Shown here: positions 7,338 through 15,200 of the stretch, piece after piece
Layout: each line of letters starts with the position of its first letter
How positions within the stretch are numbered: the stretch's first letter is position 1
Source of the DNA: CALMEH01 sp964548225
Lineage (GTDB): Bacteria; Acidobacteriota; Blastocatellia; Pyrinomonadales; Pyrinomonadaceae
Direction of reading: 5' to 3'
DNA: 44,151 bases
Assembly (NCBI GenBank): GCA_964548225.1
Contig: CAZJQP010000033.1
Location: forward strand, 1 to 44,151
Position numbers and translations under genes: made by a program
Notes under the pieces: model-generated
Seen by the model: only the letters and a program-made list of their open reading frames with translations
Database searches by the model: none
Told to the model about the DNA's origin: nothing

Positions 7338-9080
7338 ATGAAAAAAGTTTTATTTTTACTTTTAATTTTCGTTTTTGCGCTTCCGGCGTTTGCTCAAACC
7401 GTCAAAACGCAAGGCTTTCAGCTTCCGCAATTCGGCGTAAGGCTCGAACCCGATAAACGCTTAATGACGGTTCTCGCCGCACTCGAAGCCGCCGGCTTAG
7501 AAACGCCTCTGGCGAAAAAAGGAACGGAATTTCGTCAACGATTACGGACTGATTTGAAAGGTTTAAATCCCGATTTAATCCAACGAATGCAGGCTTTTAT
7601 CAAGCAGTTCAAGAATCGTTATCCGAATAAAACGGACGATGAAATAATCGCGCCGTTTATTTCGATGTCTTATACTTTGTCGCCTGTGCCGGATTTGGCA
7701 GAGCCTGTGCGTTCATCCGATTTGCCGGGAAATGTTTTGGACGTGCTTGATTTTTCGCCGTTTGTGCGCGAATTTTACCGCACTTCGACCTTCAAAAATA
7801 ATCTTGATTCATACATCAAAGATTACGAAACGGCGAGTATTCCGATGCGTAAATCAACCGAAGAAATGGTGCGCGAATTGCTTGATTATCTGCATACCAA
7901 ACCGCAACTTACATTTGGCGAAAAATTTGTTGTCGAAACGAAAGTCAAAGGTAAAACAGTCAAAACTACCGAAACGCGCCAACGCGAACGCCGATTTTTT
8001 ATTGTCCCCGAACTGCTTGCCCCGAAAGGCGCGGTTACGTTCGTAAATGCCGGTGATGATTACTACGCGATTGTGCCGCCCGAAGTTGATTTGGGAAAAT
8101 CGGAAGTTCGTCGTGCTTATCTGCATTTCGTTCTCGATCCGCTGATTTTGGCGAATTCAAAGGAAGTTTTAGGTTTCAAAGAAGGCATCAGAGCATTATT
8201 GGACGAACGCCGCAAAACTAACCCGGATATTTCGCCCGATATTTTTCTGGCAGTTTCGCGTTCGCTCGTATCGGCGGTTGATGCGCGTCAAATTGAATAT
8301 CAAAAAGTCAGATTGGCAACATCGCAAGCGCGTCAAAAAATTGATTTGATGAAAACTGATGAAGAAAAACGCGCTGTTTCCAACGAATTAAACGAACTCA
8401 AACAATCTTTCTCGGACGAAACCGCTTTACAATTATCGCAATCGTATGAAAGCGGCGCGGTTTTGGCGTTTTATTTTGCCACACAGCTTAAAGGCACGGA
8501 AGAATCGGGCTTTGATATTGCAAGTTCTTTGCGCGACACTATTTTGTCGCTCGTGCCGTCGAAAGAAATGACTCGATTGGCAGAAAATGCCGACGCACGC
8601 AACCGCGCACTTGAAAACCGTAAAAAAACAACTGTCGTATCAAGAGTCATCGAAAATCCCGTAACAGTTAAACTTTTGGAAATTGACCAAACAATCACGG
8701 CGAAAAATTACGCGCAAGCCGATATAGAACTTAAGAAGATGCTCGTCGAATATCCGACCGAATCACCGCGAATTTATTACGCGCTCGGACGACTTGCGAG
8801 TCTTTCCGCCGAAAATTTGCCAAAAGAACAGGAAGAAAAACGCAATCAAAAACTGCTCGAAGCAAAAGCCGCTTACACCAATGTGCTTCGCACGGCAACG
8901 GAAACAACCGATTTAGCCTTGATTTCGCTGGCATATATGAATTTAGGCAGAATTTACGAATTTTACGACCAAACCGAATACGCGCTGAAAATTTACGATA
9001 AAGTTATCGAAATCGGCGACGTTTCCGGCGGCGCATTCGCCGAAGCAATGGAAGCTAAAGCACGTTTGTCGAAAAAATAA
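7338..9080 (+). CDS. Secreted TPR-containing protein of unknown function
   Basis: A 580-residue protein with a clear signal peptide (MKKVLFLLLIFVFALPAFAQ). Residues about 60-300 form a mixed alpha/beta region I do not recognise, including LDFSPFVREFYRTS and RRAYLHFVLDPLILA. Residues about 310-420 are charged and helical. The last 130 residues have TPR character (PRIYYALGRLASLS, then LAYMNLGRIYEFYDQTEYALKIYDKVIE). It is probably periplasmic and may scaffold other proteins through the TPRs. No catalytic motif is evident. The start is placed by the signal peptide, since the sequence immediately upstream is repeat and lacks a Shine-Dalgarno. A second secreted unknown follows in the same direction. 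Confidence 0.75.
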   Translation: MKKVLFLLLIFVFALPAFAQTVKTQGFQLPQFGVRLEPDKRLMTVLAALEAAGLETPLAKKGTEFRQRLRTDLKGLNPDLIQRMQAFIKQFKNRYPNKTDDEIIAPFISMSYTLSPVPDLAEPVRSSDLPGNVLDVLDFSPFVREFYRTSTFKNNLDSYIKDYETASIPMRKSTEEMVRELLDYLHTKPQLTFGEKFVVETKVKGKTVKTTETRQRERRFFIVPELLAPKGAVTFVNAGDDYYAIVPPEVDLGKSEVRRAYLHFVLDPLILANSKEVLGFKEGIRALLDERRKTNPDISPDIFLAVSRSLVSAVDARQIEYQKVRLATSQARQKIDLMKTDEEKRAVSNELNELKQSFSDETALQLSQSYESGAVLAFYFATQLKGTEESGFDIASSLRDTILSLVPSKEMTRLAENADARNRALENRKKTTVVSRVIENPVTVKLLEIDQTITAKNYAQADIELKKMLVEYPTESPRIYYALGRLASLSAENLPKEQEEKRNQKLLEAKAAYTNVLRTATETTDLALISLAYMNLGRIYEFYDQTEYALKIYDKVIEIGDVSGGAFAEAMEAKARLSKK

Positions 9081-9092
9081 AGAAATGTTTTT

Positions 9093-9165
9093 TATCCACA
9101 GATGAAGAAAATAAACACAGATGTTTTTTGATTTTATCTGTGTTTATTTTCTTCATCTGTGGATA
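9093..9165. repeat. Perfect 30-bp inverted repeat, likely terminator
   Basis: Positions 9093-9122 are an exact inverted copy of 9136-9165, separated by 13 bases. The arms contain CACAGATG-like subunits (CACAGATGA and CACAGATG). A T-run follows at 9167-9172, so the hairpin could end transcription of the gene at 7338. The lack of any mismatch in 30 pairs suggests recent origin or active maintenance. Confidence 0.92.
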
Positions 9166-9184
9166 ATTTTTTAGAGTAAAAACT

Positions 9185-9856
9185 ATGAAATTCACGATTT
9201 TTTTTATAATTCTGCTTTTTGCCGTTAATGTTTTCGCGCAAAAAATCGTTACGAACCCGACGCAGGAAGATACGTTTTTTATTCCGAATGTTACGGTTAT
9301 TCCCGAAAAAGAATGGGGTGTGATGATTGATTTTCTAAAAAAAGAAAATTGGGACAGCGCAGCTTTTTACACTTCGGGATTGTTGCGTCGGTTAAAAACC
9401 GATAATGACAAAAAGCAAATTGCCCAGCTTCGATATTTGTATCTTTTTTCGCTTGCCGGAAAGATTATGAAATTTCACGAAGCCGGAAAAACCGTCGAAA
9501 AGGAAAATGCTTGGGCAGAAATGGATAAAGCCGTTACTGAATTCACCGGCAAAGAATTTATTTTGCCTGCCCGCGAATATCGAAGCATCTGCGACAAAAA
9601 TTTGAATTTCATCTGCCCTGTTGCGGGCAACGACAAAGCCTTTCGCACCGCCGCAACCAATAAAGAAGCGACAACGATTCATTCTTTCGATTACGTTGTT
9701 TTCGATAAAACCGTAGATTTAAAGCAATTCGCCGATAAACAAATTTTCTTGGGCGGAACACTCAAACGAGTCGAATTTAACGAAGATTTGAACGAACCAT
9801 GGATAATGTATCTGATTTTTGAAAAAGGTTTTGTGCGCGTGGTTGTCGAAGAATAA
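9185..9856 (+). CDS. Secreted protein of unknown function
   Basis: A 223-residue product with signal peptide (MKFTIFFIILLFAVNVFAQ). I do not recognise the mature part. It begins with helical segments (WGVMIDFLKKENWDSAAFYTSGLLRRL, about 40-66) that resemble a degenerate TPR. It ends with a beta-rich portion (about 160-223), where YVVFDKTVDLKQFADKQIF precedes a short terminal sheet. Two Cys residues near positions 138 and 144 could form a disulfide in the periplasm. The start follows the perfect inverted repeat by about 20 bases, so this gene probably has its own promoter or depends on readthrough. Confidence 0.65.
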   Translation: MKFTIFFIILLFAVNVFAQKIVTNPTQEDTFFIPNVTVIPEKEWGVMIDFLKKENWDSAAFYTSGLLRRLKTDNDKKQIAQLRYLYLFSLAGKIMKFHEAGKTVEKENAWAEMDKAVTEFTGKEFILPAREYRSICDKNLNFICPVAGNDKAFRTAATNKEATTIHSFDYVVFDKTVDLKQFADKQIFLGGTLKRVEFNEDLNEPWIMYLIFEKGFVRVVVEE

Positions 9857-9883
9857 AAGATTACCAGCGGGCAAAAACTTTCA

Positions 9884-10378
9884 TTAATAATCGCAAACGT
9901 CTGCCGCCATTTCACGCGGTTGGAGATTGTTGCTCATAATAATTCGGGCGCAACCGTTCCAACGCAAAATTACGTCATCATTTCCGGCAGGGCGAATCTT
10001 TTCGGCTTTTGCGAACCAATCCATCGCTTGCACAAAAAAATCATATGCGGCGTTTTCCGAGCCGGGCATTTTTTTGTTGAGCGACGCTTTCGCACGGCGT
10101 TCATAGACAATTCCCGTGTAATATGCGCGTTCGTATTCGTCCGTAATTTGCGCCAAATAATCTTTGATTTGCGAATCGCCGATGGCGTAATCTTTCCCGA
10201 ATCGGTCGCTCATCGCCAAAACAATCGTAATCAGCGCGTCTTGATTTTCAGCATCAACCTGCAAAACATCCAGACAAATACTCTGCGCCGCGCCCGGTTC
10301 GTTTAACAAACGATAATGTTTTGCGCGTTCAAGTGCCGCCGGAATCGCTTCTTTGTGTAAAGTTTTTAGTTCAAACAT
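9884..10378 (-). CDS. TPR-like protein downstream of sdhB, unknown function
   Basis: A 164-residue cytoplasmic protein starting at the ATG at 10378 (MFELKTLHKEA); the open frame continues nine codons into the repeat upstream, which I exclude. It looks like tandem helical hairpins (AIPAALERAKHYRLLNEPGAA, ALITIVLAMSDRFG, YERAYYTGIVYERRAKASL, FFVQAMDWFAKAEKIRP), consistent with TPR. It is the last gene of the sdh set and is read in the same direction. That position suggests, but does not prove, a part in assembly or regulation of succinate dehydrogenase. Confidence 0.65.
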   Translation of the reverse strand: MFELKTLHKEAIPAALERAKHYRLLNEPGAAQSICLDVLQVDAENQDALITIVLAMSDRFGKDYAIGDSQIKDYLAQITDEYERAYYTGIVYERRAKASLNKKMPGSENAAYDFFVQAMDWFAKAEKIRPAGNDDVILRWNGCARIIMSNNLQPREMAADVCDY

Positions 10379-10387
10379 ATATTTATA

Positions 10388-10460
10388 GCAATCAGCAATC
10401 ATCAATCAGTGGTCAGTGTTTTTTTCTGATTGCTGACCGCTGATTACTGATTGCTGATTT
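10388..10460. repeat. Heptanucleotide palindrome overlapping the sdhB stop codon
   Basis: Left arm units are AGCAATC, AGCAATC, ATCAATC, AGTGGTC. Right arm units are CTGATTG, CTGACCG, CTGATTA, CTGATTG, CTGATTT. The arms are imperfect inverted copies around a run of T. The right arm ends in the sdhB stop codon at 10459-10461. Confidence 0.88.
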
Positions 10461-11202
10461 ATTTTTTACGGAATAATTTCAAAAATTTCGTTACAGGGTC
10501 GTAGAATTCATCAACGACGCGCTCTTTCAAAGGAATAATCGCGTTGTCGGTGATTTTGATTTCTTCGGGACAAACCTTTGTGCAACATTTGGTGATGTTG
10601 CAATAACCGATGTTGCCGTCGTCCTTCAAATCTTTCAGACGATTTTCGGTGTCGAGCGGATTCATCTCTAAATTTGCCGCATAAACCAGAAACCGCGGAC
10701 CGATAAATTCTTCGTGTTTATGATGGTCGCGCAAGACGTGGCAAACATCTTGGCACAAGAAACATTCGATACATTTGCGAAATTCCTGCACGCGGTCAAT
10801 GTCGCCTTGCTGCATTCGCCAAGTTCCGTCGTCGGCATCAGGCGTGCGCGGTTTGAATTTTTTGATGCGTTTTTTGACTTCGTAATTCCACGAAACGTCC
10901 GTTACCAAATCCTTCTTGAGCGGAAAAGCCTTCATTGGCTCGACCGTTATCGGCTCGTCCGTCGAAAGCGTGTTCATCCTCGTCATACACATCAATTTCG
11001 GATTGCCGTTAATCTCCGCCGAACACGAACCGCATTTGCCCGCCTTGCAATTCCAACGACACGCCAAATCGCCCGCCTGCTCGCCCTGAATCTGCAAAAC
11101 CGCGTCCAAGACAACCATTCCCTCGGAAATTTCCGTGTCGTAAGACTTAAACTCGCCACCGTCGGAGTTGCCGCGCCAGATTTTGAATGTTGCTTTTGCC
11201 AT
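10459..11202 (-). CDS. sdhB: Succinate dehydrogenase iron-sulfur subunit
   Basis: A 247-residue electron-transfer subunit linking the flavoprotein to the membrane quinone site. The [2Fe-2S] ligands are Cys52, Cys57, Cys60 and Cys72 (C-KAGK-CGSC). The C-terminal half has two further cysteine clusters, CIECFLCQDVCHV and CNITKCCTKVCPEEI, for the [4Fe-4S] and [3Fe-4S] centres. The ATG lies six bases after the stop of the toxin gene at 11209, with no visible Shine-Dalgarno, so translation is probably coupled to that gene. In most organisms sdhB follows sdhA directly; here about 1 kb of accessory sequence separates them. Confidence 0.94.
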   Translation of the reverse strand: MAKATFKIWRGNSDGGEFKSYDTEISEGMVVLDAVLQIQGEQAGDLACRWNCKAGKCGSCSAEINGNPKLMCMTRMNTLSTDEPITVEPMKAFPLKKDLVTDVSWNYEVKKRIKKFKPRTPDADDGTWRMQQGDIDRVQEFRKCIECFLCQDVCHVLRDHHKHEEFIGPRFLVYAANLEMNPLDTENRLKDLKDDGNIGYCNITKCCTKVCPEEIKITDNAIIPLKERVVDEFYDPVTKFLKLFRKK

Positions 11203-11208
11203 AATTTT

Positions 11209-11541
11209 TCAACTGATTTCGATAATTTTCTCGCCGCTTTCGAGAAAATTTATCGCGTCCTGCAAAGTCTTTGACAAGATAATTTTCAGATTCGCGTTTG
11301 AAGTATTTCCGCACGTCAGCCAGATAATTTTCGGCGGCGCGTCCAGTCTTTCGAGAAGCGCGACAAAATCGCTGTCTTTGGTCATCACCACCGCATCTGC
11401 CTTTTTCGCCGCTTCAAAAATCTCCAAATCTTCCGCATCGCGCAAACCCAAATCGCGCAAGGCAAACGCCTCGACATCGAAATTATTTTCAATCCAAAAA
11501 GCGATTGCCGGAGAAAGTTGTGCGTCAGTCCAAATCGTCAT
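11209..11541 (-). CDS. DUF5615 PIN-like toxin
   Basis: A 110-residue protein of the DUF5615 (Mut7-C-like/PIN-like) family of presumed RNases. Acidic residues typical of the PIN fold are visible: Asp6 (MTIWTDAQLSP), the run DLGLRDAEDLEIFEAA, and VVMTKDSDFVALL. The ATG overlaps the last base of the antitoxin TGA stop, a typical translationally coupled toxin-antitoxin arrangement. The pair sits inside the succinate dehydrogenase operon, and the toxin stop is six bases from sdhB. The toxin assignment comes from the family and the neighbour; activity is not shown. Confidence 0.87.
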   Translation of the reverse strand: MTIWTDAQLSPAIAFWIENNFDVEAFALRDLGLRDAEDLEIFEAAKKADAVVMTKDSDFVALLERLDAPPKIIWLTCGNTSNANLKIILSKTLQDAINFLESGEKIIEIS

Positions 11542-11774
11542 CAGGCGGCAATTAAAACAGCGTGATTAAGTTTTCGCGCCGCGTATTGCAGACACGCCTG
11601 CAAATCTTCAAATTCAAGGTCGGGCATTTCTTCGAGAATTTGTTCGGCAGAAAGTCCGGCGGCATACAAATCCAAAACATCGGTTACGCGAATCCGCATT
11701 CCGCGAACACACGGACGACCGCCGCATTGTTTTGGATTGACGGTAATTCTATTTGATAAATTTTGTGTTGTCAT
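11541..11774 (-). CDS. DUF433 antitoxin
   Basis: A 77-residue member of the DUF433 family, which is found repeatedly beside DUF5615 genes and is taken as the antitoxin. The family pattern is clear: RITVNPKQCGGRPCVRGMRI, then RVTDVLDLYAAGLSAEQILEEMPDLEFEDLQACLQYA, a helix-turn-helix-like stretch that may bind DNA and repress its own promoter. It is the first gene of the pair. The region upstream (11775-11949) holds the branched repeat at 11821-11897, so the promoter must lie close to the start or within that element. Confidence 0.88.
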   Translation of the reverse strand: MTTQNLSNRITVNPKQCGGRPCVRGMRIRVTDVLDLYAAGLSAEQILEEMPDLEFEDLQACLQYAARKLNHAVLIAA

Positions 11775-11820
11775 AACCTAATTTTCACACAAGCCACTGC
11801 AAACTTCAACGATTTTTATG

Positions 11821-11897
11821 TTTTGAGTCCCGCCTTTAGGCGGCTTTTGTCCGCCAGCGAAGCGCGGCGGAAAACCTGCTGAAGCAGGGACTCAAAA
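11821..11897. repeat. Branched (cloverleaf-like) inverted repeat element
   Basis: TTTTGAGTCCC (11821-11831) pairs with GGGACTCAAAA (11887-11897). Inside lie three further hairpins: CCGCC/GGCGG around TTTA (11830-11843), TCCGCC/GGCGGA (11850-11871) with an inner GCG/CGC, and CCTGC/GCAGG around TGAA (11875-11888). The outer stem and the first and last hairpins share a few bases, so not all can form at full length at once. The GC content is far above its surroundings. Confidence 0.88.
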
Positions 11898-11949
11898 CTT
11901 TCTAAAAATAATTTTGTCCATTTACTTAGGTTCGATTCTTAAACACTCT

Positions 11950-12180
11950 CTAAGACTCAATAGTTATCTCTGTTCCACAAAATGGACAGAAACGAATAGG
12001 AGTTAAACCATAAGTTTTCTTATTGCTAAAAATATTATTATTTTGTTTGAGCTGACAGATATTAACCCTTTTATTACGTATCGGTTCATCGCTAATATCG
12101 CCATATCTGATAAGATTTTCGTTAAAAGCATAATGCATGCTATCACAACACATTGTTACATATCCGCCAGAAACTTTCAT
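11950..12180 (-). CDS. Small zinc-ribbon-like protein, unknown function
   Basis: A 76-residue protein read from the ATG at 12180 (MKVSGGYVTMCCDSM); a TTG six codons earlier is possible. A C-terminal RFCPFCGTEI and an N-terminal CC pair could make one zinc site. The rest is polar. Codon use is richer in A and T than in the sdh genes on either side (ATA, AAT and TTA are frequent), which suggests transfer. It lies between sdhA and the toxin-antitoxin pair, in the same direction, and may be cargo of the same insertion. A GGAG about 12 bases upstream is a weak ribosome-binding site. Confidence 0.6.
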   Translation of the reverse strand: MKVSGGYVTMCCDSMHYAFNENLIRYGDISDEPIRNKRVNICQLKQNNNIFSNKKTYGLTPIRFCPFCGTEITIES

Positions 12181-12233
12181 ATTTTTTAGTGTCTCCAATT
12201 TTTAGATTTGTTTTTCTATACATCTGAAAACTT

Positions 12234-14045
12234 TTAACCCATCTCTTCGATAATTTGTTTCAATTCGTCCGGCATTTCAGGAATCGGCACGGAACTGATT
12301 TCCATTTCGCCGTTTGTGCCTTTTTTGACGGAGAAATTTATCGTGCCGAACTGTTTTTCTTTGTTCGGATAATCTTCCCGAAAATGTCCGCCGCGCGATT
12401 CTTTGCGTTCGATTGCGGCGAGCGTGATTGCTTCGGAAACATTCAAAAGATTGTGCATATCGAGCGCGGTGTGCCAGCTTGGGTTGAAATCAATATTGCC
12501 CGTCGCGCTGACGTTTTCGAGGCGTTTTTTTAGTTCTCGGACGCTCGTTAAAGCCGTCTGCATTTCGTCTTCGTTGCGGACGATGCCGACATTTAACTGC
12601 ATCAAATCTTGCAATTCTTTTTGTAGTTGAAACGGATTTTCGCCGCCGTCGCGTTCAAACGGCGATAAAGCCCATTTCGCTTTTTCGGCGATTTGCTCGT
12701 TATCAATCGTTCCGTGCGCGTTTTCCTGTGCAAATTTTGCGGCGTATTCTCCGGCGCGTTTACCGAAAACGATTAAATCCGAAAGCGAATTTCCGCCGAG
12801 ACGGTTTGCGCCGTTGATTCCGGCGGCGCATTCGCCTGCCGCAAAAAGTCCGGGCAAGGTCGAGGCTTGCGTGTCGGCATCAACGCGGATTCCGCCCATT
12901 ATGTAATGCGTCGTCGGTCCGACTTCCATCGGTGTCGTCGTGATGTCCAAATCGGCTAACTGCTTGAATTGATGATACATACTCGGCAGTTTCTTTTTGA
13001 TATGTTCGGGCGCGTTCGACATTTTTTCTTTGATCCAAGCGATGTCGAGATAAACGCCGCCGTTGGGCGTTCCGCGTCCGGCTTTGACTTCGCGCATAAT
13101 GCAGCGGGCAACGTGGTCGCGTGTCAATAATTCGGGCGGACGGCGGGCGTTTTTGTCGCCTTGCGTGTATCGCCAGCCTTCTTCGGCGTTGTCGGCGGTT
13201 TGGTCTTTGTAATTGTCGGGAATGTCGTCGAACATAAAGCGTTTGCCTTCCGAATTTTTCAAAATTCCGCCTTCGCCGCGCACGCCTTCGGTAACGAGAA
13301 TTCCTTTGACCGACGGCGGATAAACCATTCCGGTCGGGTGAAATTGCAGAAATTCCATATCAATCAATTCCGCGCCCGCGTCGTAAGCCAAAGAATGACC
13401 GTCGCCCGTGCCTTCCCAACTGTTGCTCGTGATTTTATAAGCGCGTCCGACTCCGCCCGTCGCCAAAATAACGGCTTTCGCTTTGAAAATTCTAAATCGT
13501 CCGTGTTCGCGCTCGTAAGCAAACGCGCCGATAACGCGCTCGCCGTCCTTCAAAAGCGAAATCACGGTAACTTCCATATAAACTTCGATGCCTTGATGAA
13601 TGCCGTGATCTTGCAGTGTGCGAATCAGTTCCAAACCCGTTCTATCGCCGACGTGCGCGAGTCGCGGATAACGATGTCCGCCGAAATTTCTTTGCAGAAT
13701 TTTGCCGTCTTTCGTCCTATCAAAAACTGCGCCCCAAGCCTCTAATTCACGAACTCGGTCAGGTGCTTCTTTGGCGTGAAGTTCAGCCATTCGCCAATTA
13801 TTGATGTATTGCCCGCCGCGCATCGTGTCGGAAAAATGGACTTTCCAATTATCGCGGTCGTCAACATTCGCCATCGCCGCCGCCATTCCGCCTTCCGCCA
13901 TCACCGTATGCGCTTTGCCGAGCAGAGATTTACAGACCAGCCCGACCGAAACGCCCGCCGCGCTTGATTCAATCGCCGCTCTTAAACCCGCGCCGCCCGC
14001 GCCGATTACGAGAACATCGTGTTCAAAAGTTTGATAATCCGCCAT
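12234..14045 (-). CDS. sdhA: Succinate dehydrogenase flavoprotein subunit
   Basis: A 603-residue flavoprotein that oxidises succinate to fumarate at the cytoplasmic face of the membrane. The N-terminus has the FAD fold GAGGAGLRAAIE, followed by HTVMAEGGMAAAM, which carries the flavin-linking His region. Further on are FLQFHPTGM, EGVRGEGGILKN, the catalytic-Arg region RPPELLTRDHVAR, and GINGANRLGGNSLSDLIVF. The C-terminal helical domain contains ERKESRGGHFREDYP, also shared with NadB. The second gene of the sdh set, after sdhC. The long N-terminal insert DNAEEGWRYTQGDKNARRPP resembles the Sdh1-type enzymes of actinobacteria and acidobacteria. Confidence 0.94.
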   Translation of the reverse strand: MADYQTFEHDVLVIGAGGAGLRAAIESSAAGVSVGLVCKSLLGKAHTVMAEGGMAAAMANVDDRDNWKVHFSDTMRGGQYINNWRMAELHAKEAPDRVRELEAWGAVFDRTKDGKILQRNFGGHRYPRLAHVGDRTGLELIRTLQDHGIHQGIEVYMEVTVISLLKDGERVIGAFAYEREHGRFRIFKAKAVILATGGVGRAYKITSNSWEGTGDGHSLAYDAGAELIDMEFLQFHPTGMVYPPSVKGILVTEGVRGEGGILKNSEGKRFMFDDIPDNYKDQTADNAEEGWRYTQGDKNARRPPELLTRDHVARCIMREVKAGRGTPNGGVYLDIAWIKEKMSNAPEHIKKKLPSMYHQFKQLADLDITTTPMEVGPTTHYIMGGIRVDADTQASTLPGLFAAGECAAGINGANRLGGNSLSDLIVFGKRAGEYAAKFAQENAHGTIDNEQIAEKAKWALSPFERDGGENPFQLQKELQDLMQLNVGIVRNEDEMQTALTSVRELKKRLENVSATGNIDFNPSWHTALDMHNLLNVSEAITLAAIERKESRGGHFREDYPNKEKQFGTINFSVKKGTNGEMEISSVPIPEMPDELKQIIEEMG

Positions 14046-14063
14046 AAAATCAGAGAAAAATTT

Positions 14064-14144
14064 AACAAGATGAACAGGATGGACAAGATAAATTTGTTAT
14101 TGGAAATTTAAGAATTATCCTGTAAATCCTGTCCATCCTGTTTG
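14064..14144. repeat. Palindrome of 9-nt units between sdhC and sdhA
   Basis: Left arm units are ACAAGATGA, ACAGGATGG, ACAAGATAA (from 14065). Right arm units are ATCCTGTAA, ATCCTGTCC, ATCCTGTTT (to about 14143). The best match is AACAGGATGGACA against its inverse. It lies between the sdhA start at 14045 and the sdhC stop at 14167. Confidence 0.88.
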
Positions 14145-14166
14145 AATAATTCTGTGAAACTACTGT

Positions 14167-14949
14167 CTAAAAAAATCTAATATCCTTCCAAATTCCCATC
14201 GAAAGCATTCGCACATAAACATCGGAAAAGCCGACGACGAACAGACTGCACCACGCGAAAAGCATATGCCGTTTGTTGAGCGAACTGCAAGCATTATAAG
14301 CCGCGCATTGAAGCGGTTTGCTTGATAATTCGTCGCATCTGCCGCCGATTAAATGTCGCAAGGAATGACAGCTAAATGTATAACCGCCGAGAAAAAAGAC
14401 ATTTGCCGTCAAAATCAGAGAGCCGAGATTAACGTGAAACCCGTCGGCAAAACGAAATGCCTGAATCGCATCCCATGCCAAAAAGATTAAGAAAATCAAC
14501 GCCAAATAAAGAAAATAACGATGAATATTTTGCAGAATCAGCGGAAATTTCCGCTCGCCGCGATAATCAGAACGCGGTTCGCCGACCGCACAACTTGGCG
14601 GGTCAGCCCAAAACGCTTTGTAATACGCGCCGCGATAATAATAGCAAGTGAAACGAAATCCGCCCGGTGCCCAAAGAATCAAAAGCGCGGGCGAAAACGG
14701 CAACCACGAAGGAATCCACGAAGGCGGTTTGCCGAAAAGCGCGTGCGGCGAGTTACCGAAAATTTCGGGCGAATAAAACGGCAAAAGATAATTTCCGAAA
14801 TGATAATGTTCGCCCTGAAACGCCGCCCACGTCGAATAAATGATGAACGCCGAAAAGCACACAAACGTAACCAACGACGGCAGCCACCACGCGCCGCGCC
14901 GCATTGTTTCACCGAAAGAACGTCGGATAGGAAGACTTGTCGAAGACAT
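14167..14949 (-). CDS. sdhC: Succinate dehydrogenase membrane subunit, Sdh1-like
   Basis: A 260-residue membrane protein with about five hydrophobic segments (about 24-44, 90-98, 143-165, 173-195, 228-248). It lies directly upstream of sdhA in the same direction, the place of the membrane anchor. FSCHSLRHLIGG near residues 190-201, with two His, and other His residues (HYHFGNY, QNIHRYF, NKRHMLF) could ligate haem or sit near the quinone site. The long single anchor, rather than separate sdhC and sdhD, resembles Sdh1-type anchors of mycobacteria. No separate sdhD was seen. The call rests on position plus topology; sequence similarity to the classical SdhC family is not apparent by eye. Confidence 0.75.
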   Translation of the reverse strand: MSSTSLPIRRSFGETMRRGAWWLPSLVTFVCFSAFIIYSTWAAFQGEHYHFGNYLLPFYSPEIFGNSPHALFGKPPSWIPSWLPFSPALLILWAPGGFRFTCYYYRGAYYKAFWADPPSCAVGEPRSDYRGERKFPLILQNIHRYFLYLALIFLIFLAWDAIQAFRFADGFHVNLGSLILTANVFFLGGYTFSCHSLRHLIGGRCDELSSKPLQCAAYNACSSLNKRHMLFAWCSLFVVGFSDVYVRMLSMGIWKDIRFF

Positions 14950-15200
14950 AATTTGACTCTGCGAAAACCTCCGATACTTGCGAGAATTATGATAATTAAA
15001 CTTTCTAATTACTTAACTTACAAATTATGAGTCTAATTTATTAAATTTGTCAATTTGCCCGAAAACGCCGCGAAAATTTTTATTGAAATGCTTGTTTTAC
15101 ATTTGCTAAAATTAGAAAAGACCAAACGAGTTTTGATGTTTCACGAACGCCAAAACTTCCCGTAAAATCTACCGATTTTTTCAAGAAGGATTTACAAAAT

